A DNA stretch of 64,000 bases from Pelagicoccus sp. SDUM812003 (GTDB taxonomy: Bacteria > Verrucomicrobiota > Verrucomicrobiia > Opitutales > Opitutaceae). A program made the translations under genes and the position numbers. The notes beneath the pieces are model-generated. The model saw only the letters and a program-made list of their open reading frames with translations. It was not told where the DNA came from and did no database searches. This document shows, one piece after another, positions 35,967 to 46,498 of the stretch. Within the stretch, counting starts at the first letter, position 1, and every line of letters starts with the position of its first letter. The stretch is taken from positions 1 to 64,000 of the forward strand of contig NZ_JARXHY010000015.1 in assembly GCF_031127815.1 (NCBI RefSeq). The letters run 5' to 3'.

Positions 35967-37331
35967 CTAGAGAGCCTTGCGCCCCAGCGAACGCTCGACC
36001 AGCGGCAGAGCGATGCCGTTTCGAAAGACCGTCACCTGCCCGGTGCTCGAGGAAACCACGATGGCCAGACAGTCGGAGCAAAGCGAAATCGCGGCAGCGG
36101 CAGCGTGACGGGCTCCAAGTCCGCTCGGCAGCTCCTGATCGAACTCCGGCGTGTGGATCAAGCTGCCCGCCGAGGCCAGCACGCCCTCGCCGTTGATGAC
36201 GAAGGCCCCGTCCAGACTGGAGAACTCCTTCACCGTCTCGTCCATGAACGGGCTGAGAATGTTTCGATCCTCCTCCTTGTACCCATGAAACGGATTCAGG
36301 ACCAGCGGCTTGGTCATCGTCTCCACCTTCTTGGTATCGCCCAGCACGAACAAGGTGCCCACCGGCTTGCCTTCTCGACCCTCCACGGAAAGCTCCATGG
36401 CGATGCCGATGACGCGCTCCAGGACCTCAGGCGAAACGTCGCTCGGCATGAAGTTCTCTCGCTCCGCAAGAAGCGCTGAAAACTCCTGCTTCATGTCCAC
36501 CACTACCAACGTATCAAACTGATCGGTGCTGGGGATGCCTCCGACGCAGCAGATCTTGTCACTGATTTTGAATACGCCGCGGGTCAAACCGACCAGGAAT
36601 GCGGATCGCAGCTGGGAAAGTCGCCCTTCCGAGAAGGAACGCACCTGAATCATCTCGTCGAATTTGGAATCCTCCGCGTCTCCCTCTTTCGCTCGCCGAG
36701 AAATCAGCACCGTTTTAAATTCCTTGAAGGCCGGAGGCAATTCCAGGGGACTGGCCAGCATGGTGTCTCCAAAGACCGCGATGGAACCGCAACGCGCCCC
36801 TTTCGCCACGCGAGCCGCTTGACGGAGCATCAGGCGGTTCAGCGAGCTTTGGCGAGCTTTCGGCTGGGCCGTGAGGATGCCACCGAAGGCGGAAGTCAGC
36901 TGCTCGTAGAACGTATCCAGATTTTCAGACTTGAGCAGCATGTCGACGAAGGCCTGGTCCTTCACTAGACGGGCCACCGCGGCAAGCACGTTCAAGTAGT
37001 CGTTCGCGGTTTCGCCAGCGAGCAGCAGCACCACCAAGTGCACCTTCTCCTGATTCTTCAGGCCTTCGTAGCTGATTCCCTCCTTGGAGCGGCCGATGGC
37101 GAAGACATACTTGCGGCGCATCTTCACCCGCAAATGCGGCAAAGCCACGCCGTTGCCCAAATAAGTCGTCATGGTGTTCTCACGACGCATCAGTCCGGGA
37201 AGCAGCTTCTTGCGCTCCAAGTCCTTGAATCGAGACGTGGACACCTTGAGCAATTCCTTGAGTGAACCCTCTAAGTTATCGCTCTCTATATCCAGCGTTC
37301 GCCTACGCGAAAAGTATCGGTCGAGTCTCAT
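35967..37331 (-). CDS. PTS-IIA-like domain fused to a diadenylate cyclase (DisA_N) domain
   Basis: This 454-residue soluble protein has two parts. Residues about 12-150 match a PTS system IIA (type 2) domain, with GVALPH at 61-66, where H66 is the likely phospho-acceptor. Residues about 290-445 match a diadenylate cyclase domain: GKPVGTLFVLGD, LVLNPFHGYKEEDRNILSPF, DGA at 384-386 in LDGAFVING and R418-H419 in LGARHAAAAAIS. Such domains make c-di-AMP from two ATP. The family's second arginine of the RHR motif is alanine here. A 140-residue linker region joins the two. The gene is followed by rpmG after 107 bases. PTS-linked control of c-di-AMP is an inference. Confidence 0.8.
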   Translation of the reverse strand: MRLDRYFSRRRTLDIESDNLEGSLKELLKVSTSRFKDLERKKLLPGLMRRENTMTTYLGNGVALPHLRVKMRRKYVFAIGRSKEGISYEGLKNQEKVHLVVLLLAGETANDYLNVLAAVARLVKDQAFVDMLLKSENLDTFYEQLTSAFGGILTAQPKARQSSLNRLMLRQAARVAKGARCGSIAVFGDTMLASPLELPPAFKEFKTVLISRRAKEGDAEDSKFDEMIQVRSFSEGRLSQLRSAFLVGLTRGVFKISDKICCVGGIPSTDQFDTLVVVDMKQEFSALLAERENFMPSDVSPEVLERVIGIAMELSVEGREGKPVGTLFVLGDTKKVETMTKPLVLNPFHGYKEEDRNILSPFMDETVKEFSSLDGAFVINGEGVLASAGSLIHTPEFDQELPSGLGARHAAAAAISLCSDCLAIVVSSSTGQVTVFRNGIALPLVERSLGRKAL

Positions 37332-37369
37332 ATCGGGGTAGCACCCGCTGCGACCTGGTTAGCACAGCC

Positions 37370-37759
37370 CTATTTTTCCCACTCCAAAGCGCCCTTCTTC
37401 AACTCGTAGACGAGGCCGACAACCAGCACGCCGATGAAGAAAAGGATTGGGCCAAGAATTGGTAGGCTGCTCGCCACGAAATCGCGGTAAACCAGCACCC
37501 AGGGGATGAGAAAGAGAACTTCGATGTCGAAGAGGATAAAGAGCATGGCGGTCACGTAGAACTTGACCGAGAAGCGCGTGCTCGTCTTGCCATCGGATTT
37601 GATGCCGCATTCGTAGGCGTAGTTTTTGATCGCGTTCTTGGAGCCGCGCTGTCCGAAGAGCCAACTGCCGGTGAGAATGGCTCCAGCGAGCCCGGCAGCC
37701 AAGGCGATCTGAATCAATACGGGTACGAAGTCTGATACGGTCATGACTGCTGCAAACAT
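37370..37759 (-). CDS. nuoA: NADH-quinone oxidoreductase subunit A
   Basis: This approximately 129-residue inner-membrane subunit of complex I starts at the ATG at 37759 (AGGA just upstream), or possibly at 37744. It has three membrane helices and the conserved NAIKNYAYECGIKSDGKTSTRF loop with the family's ECG, then FYVTAMLFILFDIEVLFLIPW. No other nuo gene is adjacent: the neighbours are the cyclase fusion and rpsA. The rest of complex I must lie elsewhere. Confidence 0.9.
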   Translation of the reverse strand: MFAAVMTVSDFVPVLIQIALAAGLAGAILTGSWLFGQRGSKNAIKNYAYECGIKSDGKTSTRFSVKFYVTAMLFILFDIEVLFLIPWVLVYRDFVASSLPILGPILFFIGVLVVGLVYELKKGALEWEK

Positions 37760-37871
37760 TCCTAATAAGCCCCTTATTTCAAGGCAAATACTGAAAGAAG
37801 CGCCAATCATCGTACGGTTTCGCCCAAGTACGCCTACATTTGTGGGATATTAAGCGATCTCGTCTTCTTCT

Positions 37872-37953
37872 AGGTGGGTCGGCACGTCCCCGGGACGACC
37901 GTCACTGCTAGATCCACGTTTTCTGAACGTCTCGGGGACGAGCCGTTCCACCT
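37872..37953. repeat. Long imperfect inverted repeat (REP-like)
   Basis: Two 21-bp arms, 37872-37892 and 37933-37953, match at 18 of 21 positions when one is reverse-complemented, around a 40-base loop. The left arm ends in a smaller palindrome (CGTCCCCGGGACG). It lies between rpsA's terminator and nuoA. Confidence 0.65.
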
Positions 37954-37964
37954 GACCGGACCAT

Positions 37965-37994
37965 AAAAAAAGCGAGCCCCTGGCGAGGCTCGCT
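37965..37994 (-). terminator. Rho-independent terminator of rpsA
   Basis: A perfect 8-bp stem, AGCGAGCC with GGCTCGCT (37971-37978 with 37987-37994), is followed on the minus strand by TTTTTT. It lies 30 bases past the rpsA stop. Confidence 0.85.
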
Positions 37995-38023
37995 TCGAAA
38001 AGGTTCGAGAAACGAAGTTTCGA

Positions 38024-39685
<1,662 letters not shown>

Positions 39686-40010
39686 GATATGCGTGGCGCT
39701 TGCTCGCGAATGCTTCCGGAATCCGTCGAGAAGAGCCTGGGACGAGCCGACGAATCGACTCAACTGTTTGGTTTTTGCTAGCTCGATCGGAAGCGACGCG
39801 ACGAAATCGAGCTTGTTTAGGTTTGTCGCGAGCGGGCAGAAGATGCAGCCGAGCCCGACTCATGCAAGAGAAATAGCTTTTTCCTCCCTATATTAGCGTA
39901 AAAAGAGAAAGGAGCGACCCTCCCGACTCGTTTTCCAGAGAAAACTGGGAGAAACGCCCCTCGAAATCAGCCGCTGCTAGATCAGGCCTCCTGGACCGAA
40001 AGCGGCGAGC
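39686..40010. other. Intergenic, rpsA promoter region
   Basis: These 325 bases lie between hisG and rpsA on the minus strand. The rpsA promoter should be here. I see no further gene or clear RNA structure. Confidence 0.4.
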
Positions 40011-40895
40011 CTAGTAGACGATCTTGTTGAGCGGGTACTCGATGATGCCTTCCGCTCCCAGATCCTTGAGCTGCGGGATAACGTCGCGAACTTCCTTCTC
40101 GGAGAGCACCACCTCGACCGCCGACCAGCCCTCGTCGCTGAGATCGTTGACCGTCGGGTTGCGCAGCGAAGGCAGCACTTCGAGGATCTTGGCTAAGCTG
40201 GCTTTGGGAGCGTTGAGCTTGAGCCCGACCTTGTCCGCGGCGCTGAGAGCGGCCTGCAGCATCATGGCGATGGTTTCGATCTTGGCCCGCTTCTCCGGAT
40301 TCTCCCAGCTCTTGCGATTGGCGATGAGCTTGGTATTGGTTTTCAGAAGCGTCTCCACGATGCGCAGCTTATTGGCCCGCAGCGAGTTGCCGGTTTCGGT
40401 GAGATCCACGATGGCGTCCACCATATCCGGCACCTTCACTTCAGTCGCGCCCCAGGAAAATTCGACTTCGGCTTCCACGCCATGATCGGCGAGGAACTTG
40501 CGGGTCAGGTTCACGACCTCCGTAGCGATGCGTTTGCCCTGCAGGTCCTTGACAGTCTTGATGGGAGACGCTTCGGGAACCGCCAGCACCCAATAGGAAG
40601 GGCGATTGGAGGCGCGGGAGTAAACCAAATCGCAAACCTCGACCACGTCGGAGCCGTTTTCCACCACCCAGTCATAGCCACAGAGCCCGCAGTCGAAGTA
40701 GCCATGATCCACGTAGCGGCTGATTTCCTGGCTACGCACGAAACGTCCATCCAGCTCGGAATCGTCGATGCTCGGCTTGTAGGAACGCGAGCCCTTGCGA
40801 ATATTCCAGCCCGCTTTCGCAAATAGGCTGATGGTAGGTTCTTCGAGACTGCCCTTAGGAAGCCCGAACATGATCAATGGCTGTTCTTGTGACAC
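40011..40895 (-). CDS. hisG: ATP phosphoribosyltransferase (long form)
   Basis: This enzyme makes the first step of histidine biosynthesis (ATP plus PRPP to phosphoribosyl-ATP). It has 294 residues from the GTG at 40895, or 286 from the ATG at 40871; both precede [12 protein letters not shown]. It carries the catalytic domain ([38 protein letters not shown]) and a C-terminal regulatory ACT-like domain (about 215-294, ending in [19 protein letters not shown]), so it is the long hexameric form, sensitive to histidine. No other his gene is nearby. Confidence 0.92.
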   Translation of the reverse strand: MSQEQPLIMFGLPKGSLEEPTISLFAKAGWNIRKGSRSYKPSIDDSELDGRFVRSQEISRYVDHGYFDCGLCGYDWVVENGSDVVEVCDLVYSRASNRPSYWVLAVPEASPIKTVKDLQGKRIATEVVNLTRKFLADHGVEAEVEFSWGATEVKVPDMVDAIVDLTETGNSLRANKLRIVETLLKTNTKLIANRKSWENPEKRAKIETIAMMLQAALSAADKVGLKLNAPKASLAKILEVLPSLRNPTVNDLSDEGWSAVEVVLSEKEVRDVIPQLKDLGAEGIIEYPLNKIVY

Positions 40896-41266
40896 GGCAA
40901 AGTCAAAAGACCGACTTTCTCTCCGCCTCAAGCCAAAACAATTTCGAAAGAAAAAGCCTTATTTTCCTTGGTCGGAGGTCGCGCCCTCCAGCCTGCTCGC
41001 CCGGTTTTTCCGCCCCGGCAGCGACGACGCCAAGCGCCTGACAAACGAATTAAGAGATTCACCCCAACAAAATTCCATTTTTTTACATTTTGTGATTTTA
41101 CATTTGTTAATAATGGTTATCGTTACGGTTGTTGCAGCGATGCGCCGCCTGTCCACCCCGACCGCGAGTCCCACCGCTCGACACTCGGCGACCCTCCCAT
41201 CAAGGATCGACTCACCCTGCATCATTCAGAAAGTAAATATCGCTAAACACCACTCGAGACACCGCC
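40896..41266. other. Divergent intergenic region with AT-rich direct repeat
   Basis: This 371-base region separates hisG from the OmpR-type regulator. It holds an AT-rich tract at 41078-41125 in which TTTTACATTT occurs twice, at 41081-41090 and 41096-41105. That could be a promoter with a repeated operator. No gene is supported. Confidence 0.45.
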
Positions 41267-42016
41267 ATGCCCACAAAACCCAAACCTTTGGTATTGATCG
41301 TTGAGGACGAAGTCGAACTCGCCAACGTCATTTCGGAACACCTCGAAGCAGCTGGCATGCAGACGCAGATTTGCAACCGCTGCGCCCTCGCGATGCGCTT
41401 CCTCAAGCACAACTTCGCGAACATCCTTCTGCTCGACCTCACCCTGCCAGATCAAAACGGGTTCGCCTTCCTGGAGGATCTCAAGCGCGAGGACATCAAC
41501 ATACCGACCATCTTCCTCACTGGCAACGACTCGGAGATCTCCAAGGTGAAAGGGCTCGAACTGGGGGCGGACGACTATGTGACTAAGCCCTTCAGCGCCC
41601 CGGAGCTGGTGGCTCGCATCCACGCCGTGCTACGGCGCGCGGAAGTGGCCCACGACTTCAACGTCACCAAGAACGTGCGCCTCACCGACGCGCCATTCGA
41701 ATTCAACACCGCTTCGGTCAATCCGACCTCCATGGAAATCACCTTCCCGGACGGCGAGGTGATCAACATCGGCCGCAAGGAAATCGGCATCCTCTCCTAT
41801 CTGCACGAGAATCCGGACACCATCATCACGCGCAAGAACCTCATCCACTCGGTATGGGGCATTCACGCCGACATCCGCAGCCGCTCTCTCGACCAGTACA
41901 TCGTGAAAATACGCGACCTCTTCAAACGCAAAGGCGCCCCGCTGGACAATTTGAAAACCATCCACGGCATCGGCTACCAGTACGAGCCGCTGGTGCGCTC
42001 CTCGGAAGCCGGCTGA
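41267..42016 (+). CDS. OmpR-family response regulator
   Basis: This 249-residue DNA-binding response regulator has a receiver domain (about 8-125), with phospho-acceptor D57 in ILLLDLTLPDQNG and the KPFSAPEL switch segment, followed by a winged-helix domain (about 145-245; GRKEIGILSYLHENPDTIITRKNL, then SRSLDQYIVKIRDLFKRKG). No sensor kinase gene is next to it, so its partner is unlinked. A strong terminator follows. Confidence 0.93.
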   Translation: MPTKPKPLVLIVEDEVELANVISEHLEAAGMQTQICNRCALAMRFLKHNFANILLLDLTLPDQNGFAFLEDLKREDINIPTIFLTGNDSEISKVKGLELGADDYVTKPFSAPELVARIHAVLRRAEVAHDFNVTKNVRLTDAPFEFNTASVNPTSMEITFPDGEVINIGRKEIGILSYLHENPDTIITRKNLIHSVWGIHADIRSRSLDQYIVKIRDLFKRKGAPLDNLKTIHGIGYQYEPLVRSSEAG

Positions 42017-42060
42017 TAGGCGACTCCTCCTGCGGAAACCGAATTTATACCCCTCAAACG

Positions 42061-42097
42061 AAAGCCCTGCTGGATCGAGCATCCAGCAGGGCTTTTC
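42061..42097 (+). terminator. Rho-independent terminator, probably bidirectional
   Basis: A perfect 15-bp stem, AAAGCCCTGCTGGAT with ATCCAGCAGGGCTTT (42061-42075 with 42081-42095), is followed by T. It separates the OmpR-type gene from the convergent 59-aa gene. Confidence 0.9.
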
Positions 42098-42139
42098 GAT
42101 TCGCCTTGGAAACGGCGAAATGCGTCCGAGATCGATCTC

Positions 42140-42319
42140 CTAGGAGCGTTCGCTATCGAGCTCGAGATCCTCGCTGCTCTGGCTCGCGACCGGAGCCGGA
42201 ACCACGTGAAATCCGTCCTCGTCCTCGTATCCGAAGGGCGCTTCAGCCATTCCGTTCAACATGAGCCAAGAACCTGCGATGAGGGAGATTCCGTAAAGAA
42301 ACAAGAAGGTCTCTAACAT
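42140..42319 (-). CDS. Small membrane protein (59 aa)
   Basis: This frame encodes 59 residues: MLETFLFLYGISLIAGSWLM forms one membrane helix, followed by LNGMAEAPFGYEDEDG and an acidic, serine-rich cytoplasmic or periplasmic tail (DLELDSERS). It has a purine-rich AAGAAGG just before the ATG. It fills the gap between two genes and its stop is followed by a convergent terminator. Function unknown. Confidence 0.55.
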   Translation of the reverse strand: MLETFLFLYGISLIAGSWLMLNGMAEAPFGYEDEDGFHVVPAPVASQSSEDLELDSERS

Positions 42320-42392
42320 GCCTTCTTATTACGGACCGAAATCTTCGATCTTTATCGAATAAACGGAAATCATGGTCGAATGTGCCTACCTG

Positions 42393-43838
42393 CTACTGAG
42401 GGATGCGGTAGTAGCCGTCAGGGTTGTAGATGAAATAGAAATCGTAGGGCTCCAGCCGCGGCAGCTCCACGTAGGACCTGCCCTTTTCATCCTTGAGCAC
42501 CTCCTGCTCGGCGCTGGCCCAAAACTGCTTCCCGTAGCGATCGGGATTTCGATCGATCGACGTTTCCCAGATCTTGTCCACGATCTCGTCCACCCAGCCA
42601 TACTCCTTGGCCACGTCCGCGAACTCCTGCCAATCGCCGGCGCTGCTCTTCTCGTACATCAGCGCCCGAAATTCCTGCAGCGTCACGCCCATCTTGGCCG
42701 CAACCGGCGTCGCCAGGCGGCGCCACCACTCCTTGGCGTCCTCCTGATACTCGCTCTGCCGCGAGAGGTTTCCCGAAACCCCGTACCAGCTGAGCTCGTG
42801 ATGGAGAATGATGGCGTTCGGGTAGGCGAAGGACTTTTCCGCCAAAGTGGTGATGATCGCCGCCATGCTGGCCGCGTAGGACTTCACCACCACGTAAACG
42901 GGAGCCTCGCTGGCATCCATCGCCTCCAGAATCCGGTAGCCAGCCCAGACCGATCCTCCCGGCGACGAATCGATCACGATGAAGATCGGGTACTCAGTGC
43001 TCTGGTTGTTGTAGAAATTGATGCGCTCCGAAACGTAGCTGGAAAGGTAGACCCCGATCGGACCGTTGAGGGCGATGCGCCGGTCGCTGATTTGCAGAAC
43101 GCCGTCACGGTACGGCTCTTCCGCGTAGATCTGCTGACTGACATCCACCAAGTCGCGCACCTCCTCTTCCTTGTCTCGGATGGAGATCCTCGCCTGAAGC
43201 TCCGCGAACTGCGTTTCCAGCTCGGTGCGACGCAGCTTGAGCTGCGTTTCCGCGAGACGCAGCCGCTCCATTTCGATGCTGGCCTCCTTCTGAGCGAGAG
43301 CCGCCTCCGCCGCTAGTTCCTGCTCTCGCCGGCGCGTCTCGGCCAAGGTCTCCTGCAACTCAGCCTGCGATTGGGCGTTCGCCAGAGCCATGCCTTTGTT
43401 GATGGCGTCGATCTCTGCCGACATCCGGTCGATTGTCGCTTGATGCTCCAGCAGATCCGCTTGCGTGCGGGCCTTGAAAAGGGAGTTTTCCAGCGACAGC
43501 CTCTCCTTCTCCTCGCGCAGCTCGGCGAGCTCCTGCTTCAGCTCCTCGGAACGAATCGAGTTCCGAATCGACAGCAGATCGCGCTCGCGACGCAAACGCT
43601 TCAATTCCTGATCCAGCAGCTCCTCTTCCGACAGTTCCTCTTCGACCTCCGGCGCCTCGAACGTCTCCTCCGCTTCGATCGACTCGGAATCCTCCGGCTC
43701 AGCGACCCCCACCTCGTCGGCGCTGACTTCGATCGGTTCCAGCTCCTCCTGGGCCCAAAGGCTCCACGAGCCTGCGCTCAGCAAAGCGAACGCAAGAATG
43801 CGAGTGAGAAAACGAGTAGTGTTCGAAACGATAGCCAT
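42393..43838 (-). CDS. Exported ClpP/SDH-fold protease with long coiled coil
   Basis: This 481-residue protein has a signal peptide (about 1-30, ending WAQEE). An acidic stretch and a long coiled coil (about 70-225, rich in E, L, R, K and A heptads) precede a ClpP-like serine protease/hydrolase domain (about 245-420). Catalytic-type residues are S324 in SYAASMAA and H346/H347 in IILHHELS, with the FIVIDSSPGGSVWAG strand-loop matching the oxyanion region. The Asp of the triad is not certain. The C-terminal 60 residues have many aromatic residues. ClpP-type secreted or membrane proteins of this kind are uncommon; substrates are unknown. Confidence 0.78.
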   Translation of the reverse strand: MAIVSNTTRFLTRILAFALLSAGSWSLWAQEELEPIEVSADEVGVAEPEDSESIEAEETFEAPEVEEELSEEELLDQELKRLRRERDLLSIRNSIRSEELKQELAELREEKERLSLENSLFKARTQADLLEHQATIDRMSAEIDAINKGMALANAQSQAELQETLAETRRREQELAAEAALAQKEASIEMERLRLAETQLKLRRTELETQFAELQARISIRDKEEEVRDLVDVSQQIYAEEPYRDGVLQISDRRIALNGPIGVYLSSYVSERINFYNNQSTEYPIFIVIDSSPGGSVWAGYRILEAMDASEAPVYVVVKSYAASMAAIITTLAEKSFAYPNAIILHHELSWYGVSGNLSRQSEYQEDAKEWWRRLATPVAAKMGVTLQEFRALMYEKSSAGDWQEFADVAKEYGWVDEIVDKIWETSIDRNPDRYGKQFWASAEQEVLKDEKGRSYVELPRLEPYDFYFIYNPDGYYRIPQ

Positions 43839-44009
43839 AGGAAAAACGCCTGCTTGGGATAAGGAAAACGCGCCGAGTCTTCGTTTGATCGAGAAAAACG
43901 CAAGCGGAAGGACCGAGAGCGCCCGCTCGGAGTTCCCTATGAGGAAGATTGCGCATCTTTTTCAACAAAGGACTAGCCCTCGCCCTCGTTACCCGTACAG
44001 ATAAGCCCC

Positions 44010-44936
44010 GTGCAAATCGAGAAACTCGAGCGAGCCAAAGCCTTCCTGCAAGCCTACCAAAAAGACCTCTGCCTGCGCCTATCGGAGTTCGAGCCCGAAG
44101 GAAATACCTTCGTAGCGGACCCATGGACCCGAGCCGAAGGAGGTGGAGGCATTTCACGCGTGCTCGAAGAGGGTTCCGTCTTCGAAAAGGCAGGTGTCAA
44201 CTTCTCTCATGTGATGGGCTCCAATCTCCCGCCATCCGCCACCGCAAGCCGACCCCAGCTCGCCGGCCGGTCCTTTCACGCCACCGGAGTCTCCATCGTC
44301 ATCCACCCACGCAATCCCTACGTCCCGACCTCCCACGCCAACGTTCGCCTCTTCATCGCCCCCGCCACCGAAGCGGACCAGGAAGACATCTGGTGGATCG
44401 GCGGCGGCTTCGACCTGACACCCTACTACGGATTCGAAGAAGACTGCGTCAGCTGGCACGCTCAGGCCAAAGCCGCTTGCGACCCTTTTGGAAACGACCT
44501 GTATCCAAAGTTCAAGATCTGGTGCGACGAGTACTTCTTCCTCAAGCATCGCAATGAACCGCGAGGCATCGGCGGCATCTTCTTCGATGATTTCGACCAA
44601 GGCGGCTTCGAAAACGCCTTCGGGCTCATGCAAAGCGTCGCGAAAAGCTACGCGGACGCCTATTGCGAAATCGCCCAACGGCGCAAGGACACACCGTACA
44701 CGCAGCGCGAGCGGGATTTTCAGCTGTATCGACGCGGCCGATACGTCGAGTTCAATCTCGTCTGGGACCGCGGCACTCATTTCGGTCTGCAGAGCAACGG
44801 CCGCACCGAGTCCATCCTCATGTCCCTCCCTCCGCTCGTCACCTGGAAATACGACTACCAACCAGAGCCCGGCACGCCCGAAGCCGAACTCTACGACAGG
44901 TTTCTCAAACCCGCCGACTGGCTCGGTCTGGAGTGA
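44010..44936 (+). CDS. hemF: Coproporphyrinogen III oxidase, oxygen-dependent
   Basis: This 308-residue enzyme oxidatively decarboxylates coproporphyrinogen III to protoporphyrinogen IX. It starts at a GTG at 44010. Family motifs are [29 protein letters not shown] and [19 protein letters not shown], and the C-terminal [12 protein letters not shown]-like segment ([20 protein letters not shown]). It is the aerobic type, implying an oxygen-using lifestyle. It opens the heme gene cluster, followed by hemE after 70 bases. Confidence 0.95.
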   Translation: MQIEKLERAKAFLQAYQKDLCLRLSEFEPEGNTFVADPWTRAEGGGGISRVLEEGSVFEKAGVNFSHVMGSNLPPSATASRPQLAGRSFHATGVSIVIHPRNPYVPTSHANVRLFIAPATEADQEDIWWIGGGFDLTPYYGFEEDCVSWHAQAKAACDPFGNDLYPKFKIWCDEYFFLKHRNEPRGIGGIFFDDFDQGGFENAFGLMQSVAKSYADAYCEIAQRRKDTPYTQRERDFQLYRRGRYVEFNLVWDRGTHFGLQSNGRTESILMSLPPLVTWKYDYQPEPGTPEAELYDRFLKPADWLGLE

Positions 44937-45006
44937 GATGCGGAACCAAAAACCTTGGCCCCGAACGCGCCCATCCCTTTTTTCATTTCACGCCTACAGC
45001 TAGACT

Positions 45007-46035
45007 ATGACTTCCAAACAACGCTTCCTTGCAGCCCTGAACTGCCAGCCCCTGGACCGCCCTCCCATCTGGGTGATGCGACAAGCCGGCCGCTACCTTC
45101 CCGAGTACCGAGCCCTCAAGGAGAAATACTCCTTTCTTGAGCTAGCCCAAACCCCGGAGCTGGCCCTGGAGGTGACCATGCAGCCTCTGCGTCGCTTTCC
45201 GCTCGATGCAGCCATCCTCTTTTCCGACATTCTCGTCATACCGGAAGCCATGGGCCAAGGCTACCACTTCCGCGACCAAGGCGGAATCGGCATGGACTAC
45301 ACCTTGGACTCGGCTTCGCAGATCGAGCAGCTGACGACTGACACCGTAACGGAAAAACTGGACTACGTGGCCCAAGCCCTTCGTCTCATAGCGGCGGAGC
45401 TCGACAGCTCGAAGATGCTGCTGGGCTTCGGTGGTTCCCCTTGGACGCTCGCTACCTACATGGTGGAGGGCGGCAGCTCGAAGAATTTCGACAAGATAAA
45501 GGCCTTGTACTACGAAGATCGAGCGACCTACGAGCGATTGCTGGAAAAGATCAGCGACGCATTGATCGCCTACTTCAAGATGCAACACGCCGCAGGCGCC
45601 GACGCCATCCAGATCTTCGACTCCTGGGGCGGCATTCTTTCCGGAGAAGACTACGAGGACGCATCATTGAAATGGATACGCAAGATCATCGACGCCGTGA
45701 AGGATGACGTATCCATAATTCTATACGCGAAGGGCACCACGCCGCACTTGAAGCGACAAGCGGCCTGCGGGCCGAAGGCCGTTGCCGTGGATTGGACCGT
45801 GCCCATCGAAGAAGCAGCCGCCCAGATCCCCGCAAACATCGCTATTCAAGGAAACCTCGACCCGGTCCTGCTAAACACCACGCCCTCGATCGTGCAAGAT
45901 CGGGCTTCCCGAATCCTCTCCGCCATGAAGAATCGCCCGGGCCATATCTTCAACCTCGGTCATGGTATCCTTCCCACGGCAAAGATCGAAAACATGGAAG
46001 CCCTCTGCCACACCATCACCACCTGGAAGGCCTAG
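45007..46035 (+). CDS. hemE: Uroporphyrinogen decarboxylase
   Basis: This 342-residue enzyme removes four acetate carboxyls from uroporphyrinogen III, giving coproporphyrinogen III. The conserved N-terminal PPIWVMRQAGRYLPEYRAL, FSDILVIPEAMG with the catalytic aspartate, FGGSPWTLATYMVEGG and the C-terminal FNLGHGI are all present. Length is normal. It is the second gene of the heme cluster. Confidence 0.96.
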   Translation: MTSKQRFLAALNCQPLDRPPIWVMRQAGRYLPEYRALKEKYSFLELAQTPELALEVTMQPLRRFPLDAAILFSDILVIPEAMGQGYHFRDQGGIGMDYTLDSASQIEQLTTDTVTEKLDYVAQALRLIAAELDSSKMLLGFGGSPWTLATYMVEGGSSKNFDKIKALYYEDRATYERLLEKISDALIAYFKMQHAAGADAIQIFDSWGGILSGEDYEDASLKWIRKIIDAVKDDVSIILYAKGTTPHLKRQAACGPKAVAVDWTVPIEEAAAQIPANIAIQGNLDPVLLNTTPSIVQDRASRILSAMKNRPGHIFNLGHGILPTAKIENMEALCHTITTWKA

Positions 46036-46071
46036 CCACCAGCTGTTTCCCGTCACCCGCTTTCGAGCCGT

Positions 46072-46485
46072 ATGAACTCCTTTTCCATAGAATTGATCGA
46101 GGACCTCAACGCTCTCCTAGTGCGTTTCGAAGGAAAGGCGAACAAGGAGAGTCTAACCTTTCTCTACGACCAGGTCCTCGGGCATCGAAGCTTTCAAAAG
46201 CATAGAAACGTGATTTGGAAAGCGGCCAACGCTCGCATCTCGGAGCTCGGCATCGAGGACTTCATCCCCATGCTGGATTACGTGCTGAAAACCGCCGAAC
46301 GCCGCGGCAAATCGTTCACCGCGTGGGTATTTCCGGACGGTGAAGACTACACCAGAGCGTGCGCCTTCAAGGCGGCCTCCACCGATACCGGCCTCATTTT
46401 TCCCGAAATCTTCACCGACCTCTCCGAAGCGATGGAGTGGATAGGTGAAAAGGAAAACCAACGCCGAAGCGAAACCTCACTCTAG
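46072..46485 (+). CDS. SpoIIAA/STAS-like protein in the heme cluster
   Basis: This 137-residue protein sits between hemE and hemG, 36 bases after hemE, and its end overlaps the extended frame of hemG; from hemG's real start the gap is 13 bases. It resembles STAS/SpoIIAA-like domains: SIELIEDLNALLVRFEGKAN, then RNVIWKAANARISELGIEDF, then AWVFPDGEDYTRACAFKAAS. A related, divergent protein is at 14878-15288. Function unknown; its place suggests a link with heme synthesis or its regulation. Confidence 0.6.
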   Translation: MNSFSIELIEDLNALLVRFEGKANKESLTFLYDQVLGHRSFQKHRNVIWKAANARISELGIEDFIPMLDYVLKTAERRGKSFTAWVFPDGEDYTRACAFKAASTDTGLIFPEIFTDLSEAMEWIGEKENQRRSETSL

Positions 46486-46498
46486 CGACCAACCGACC

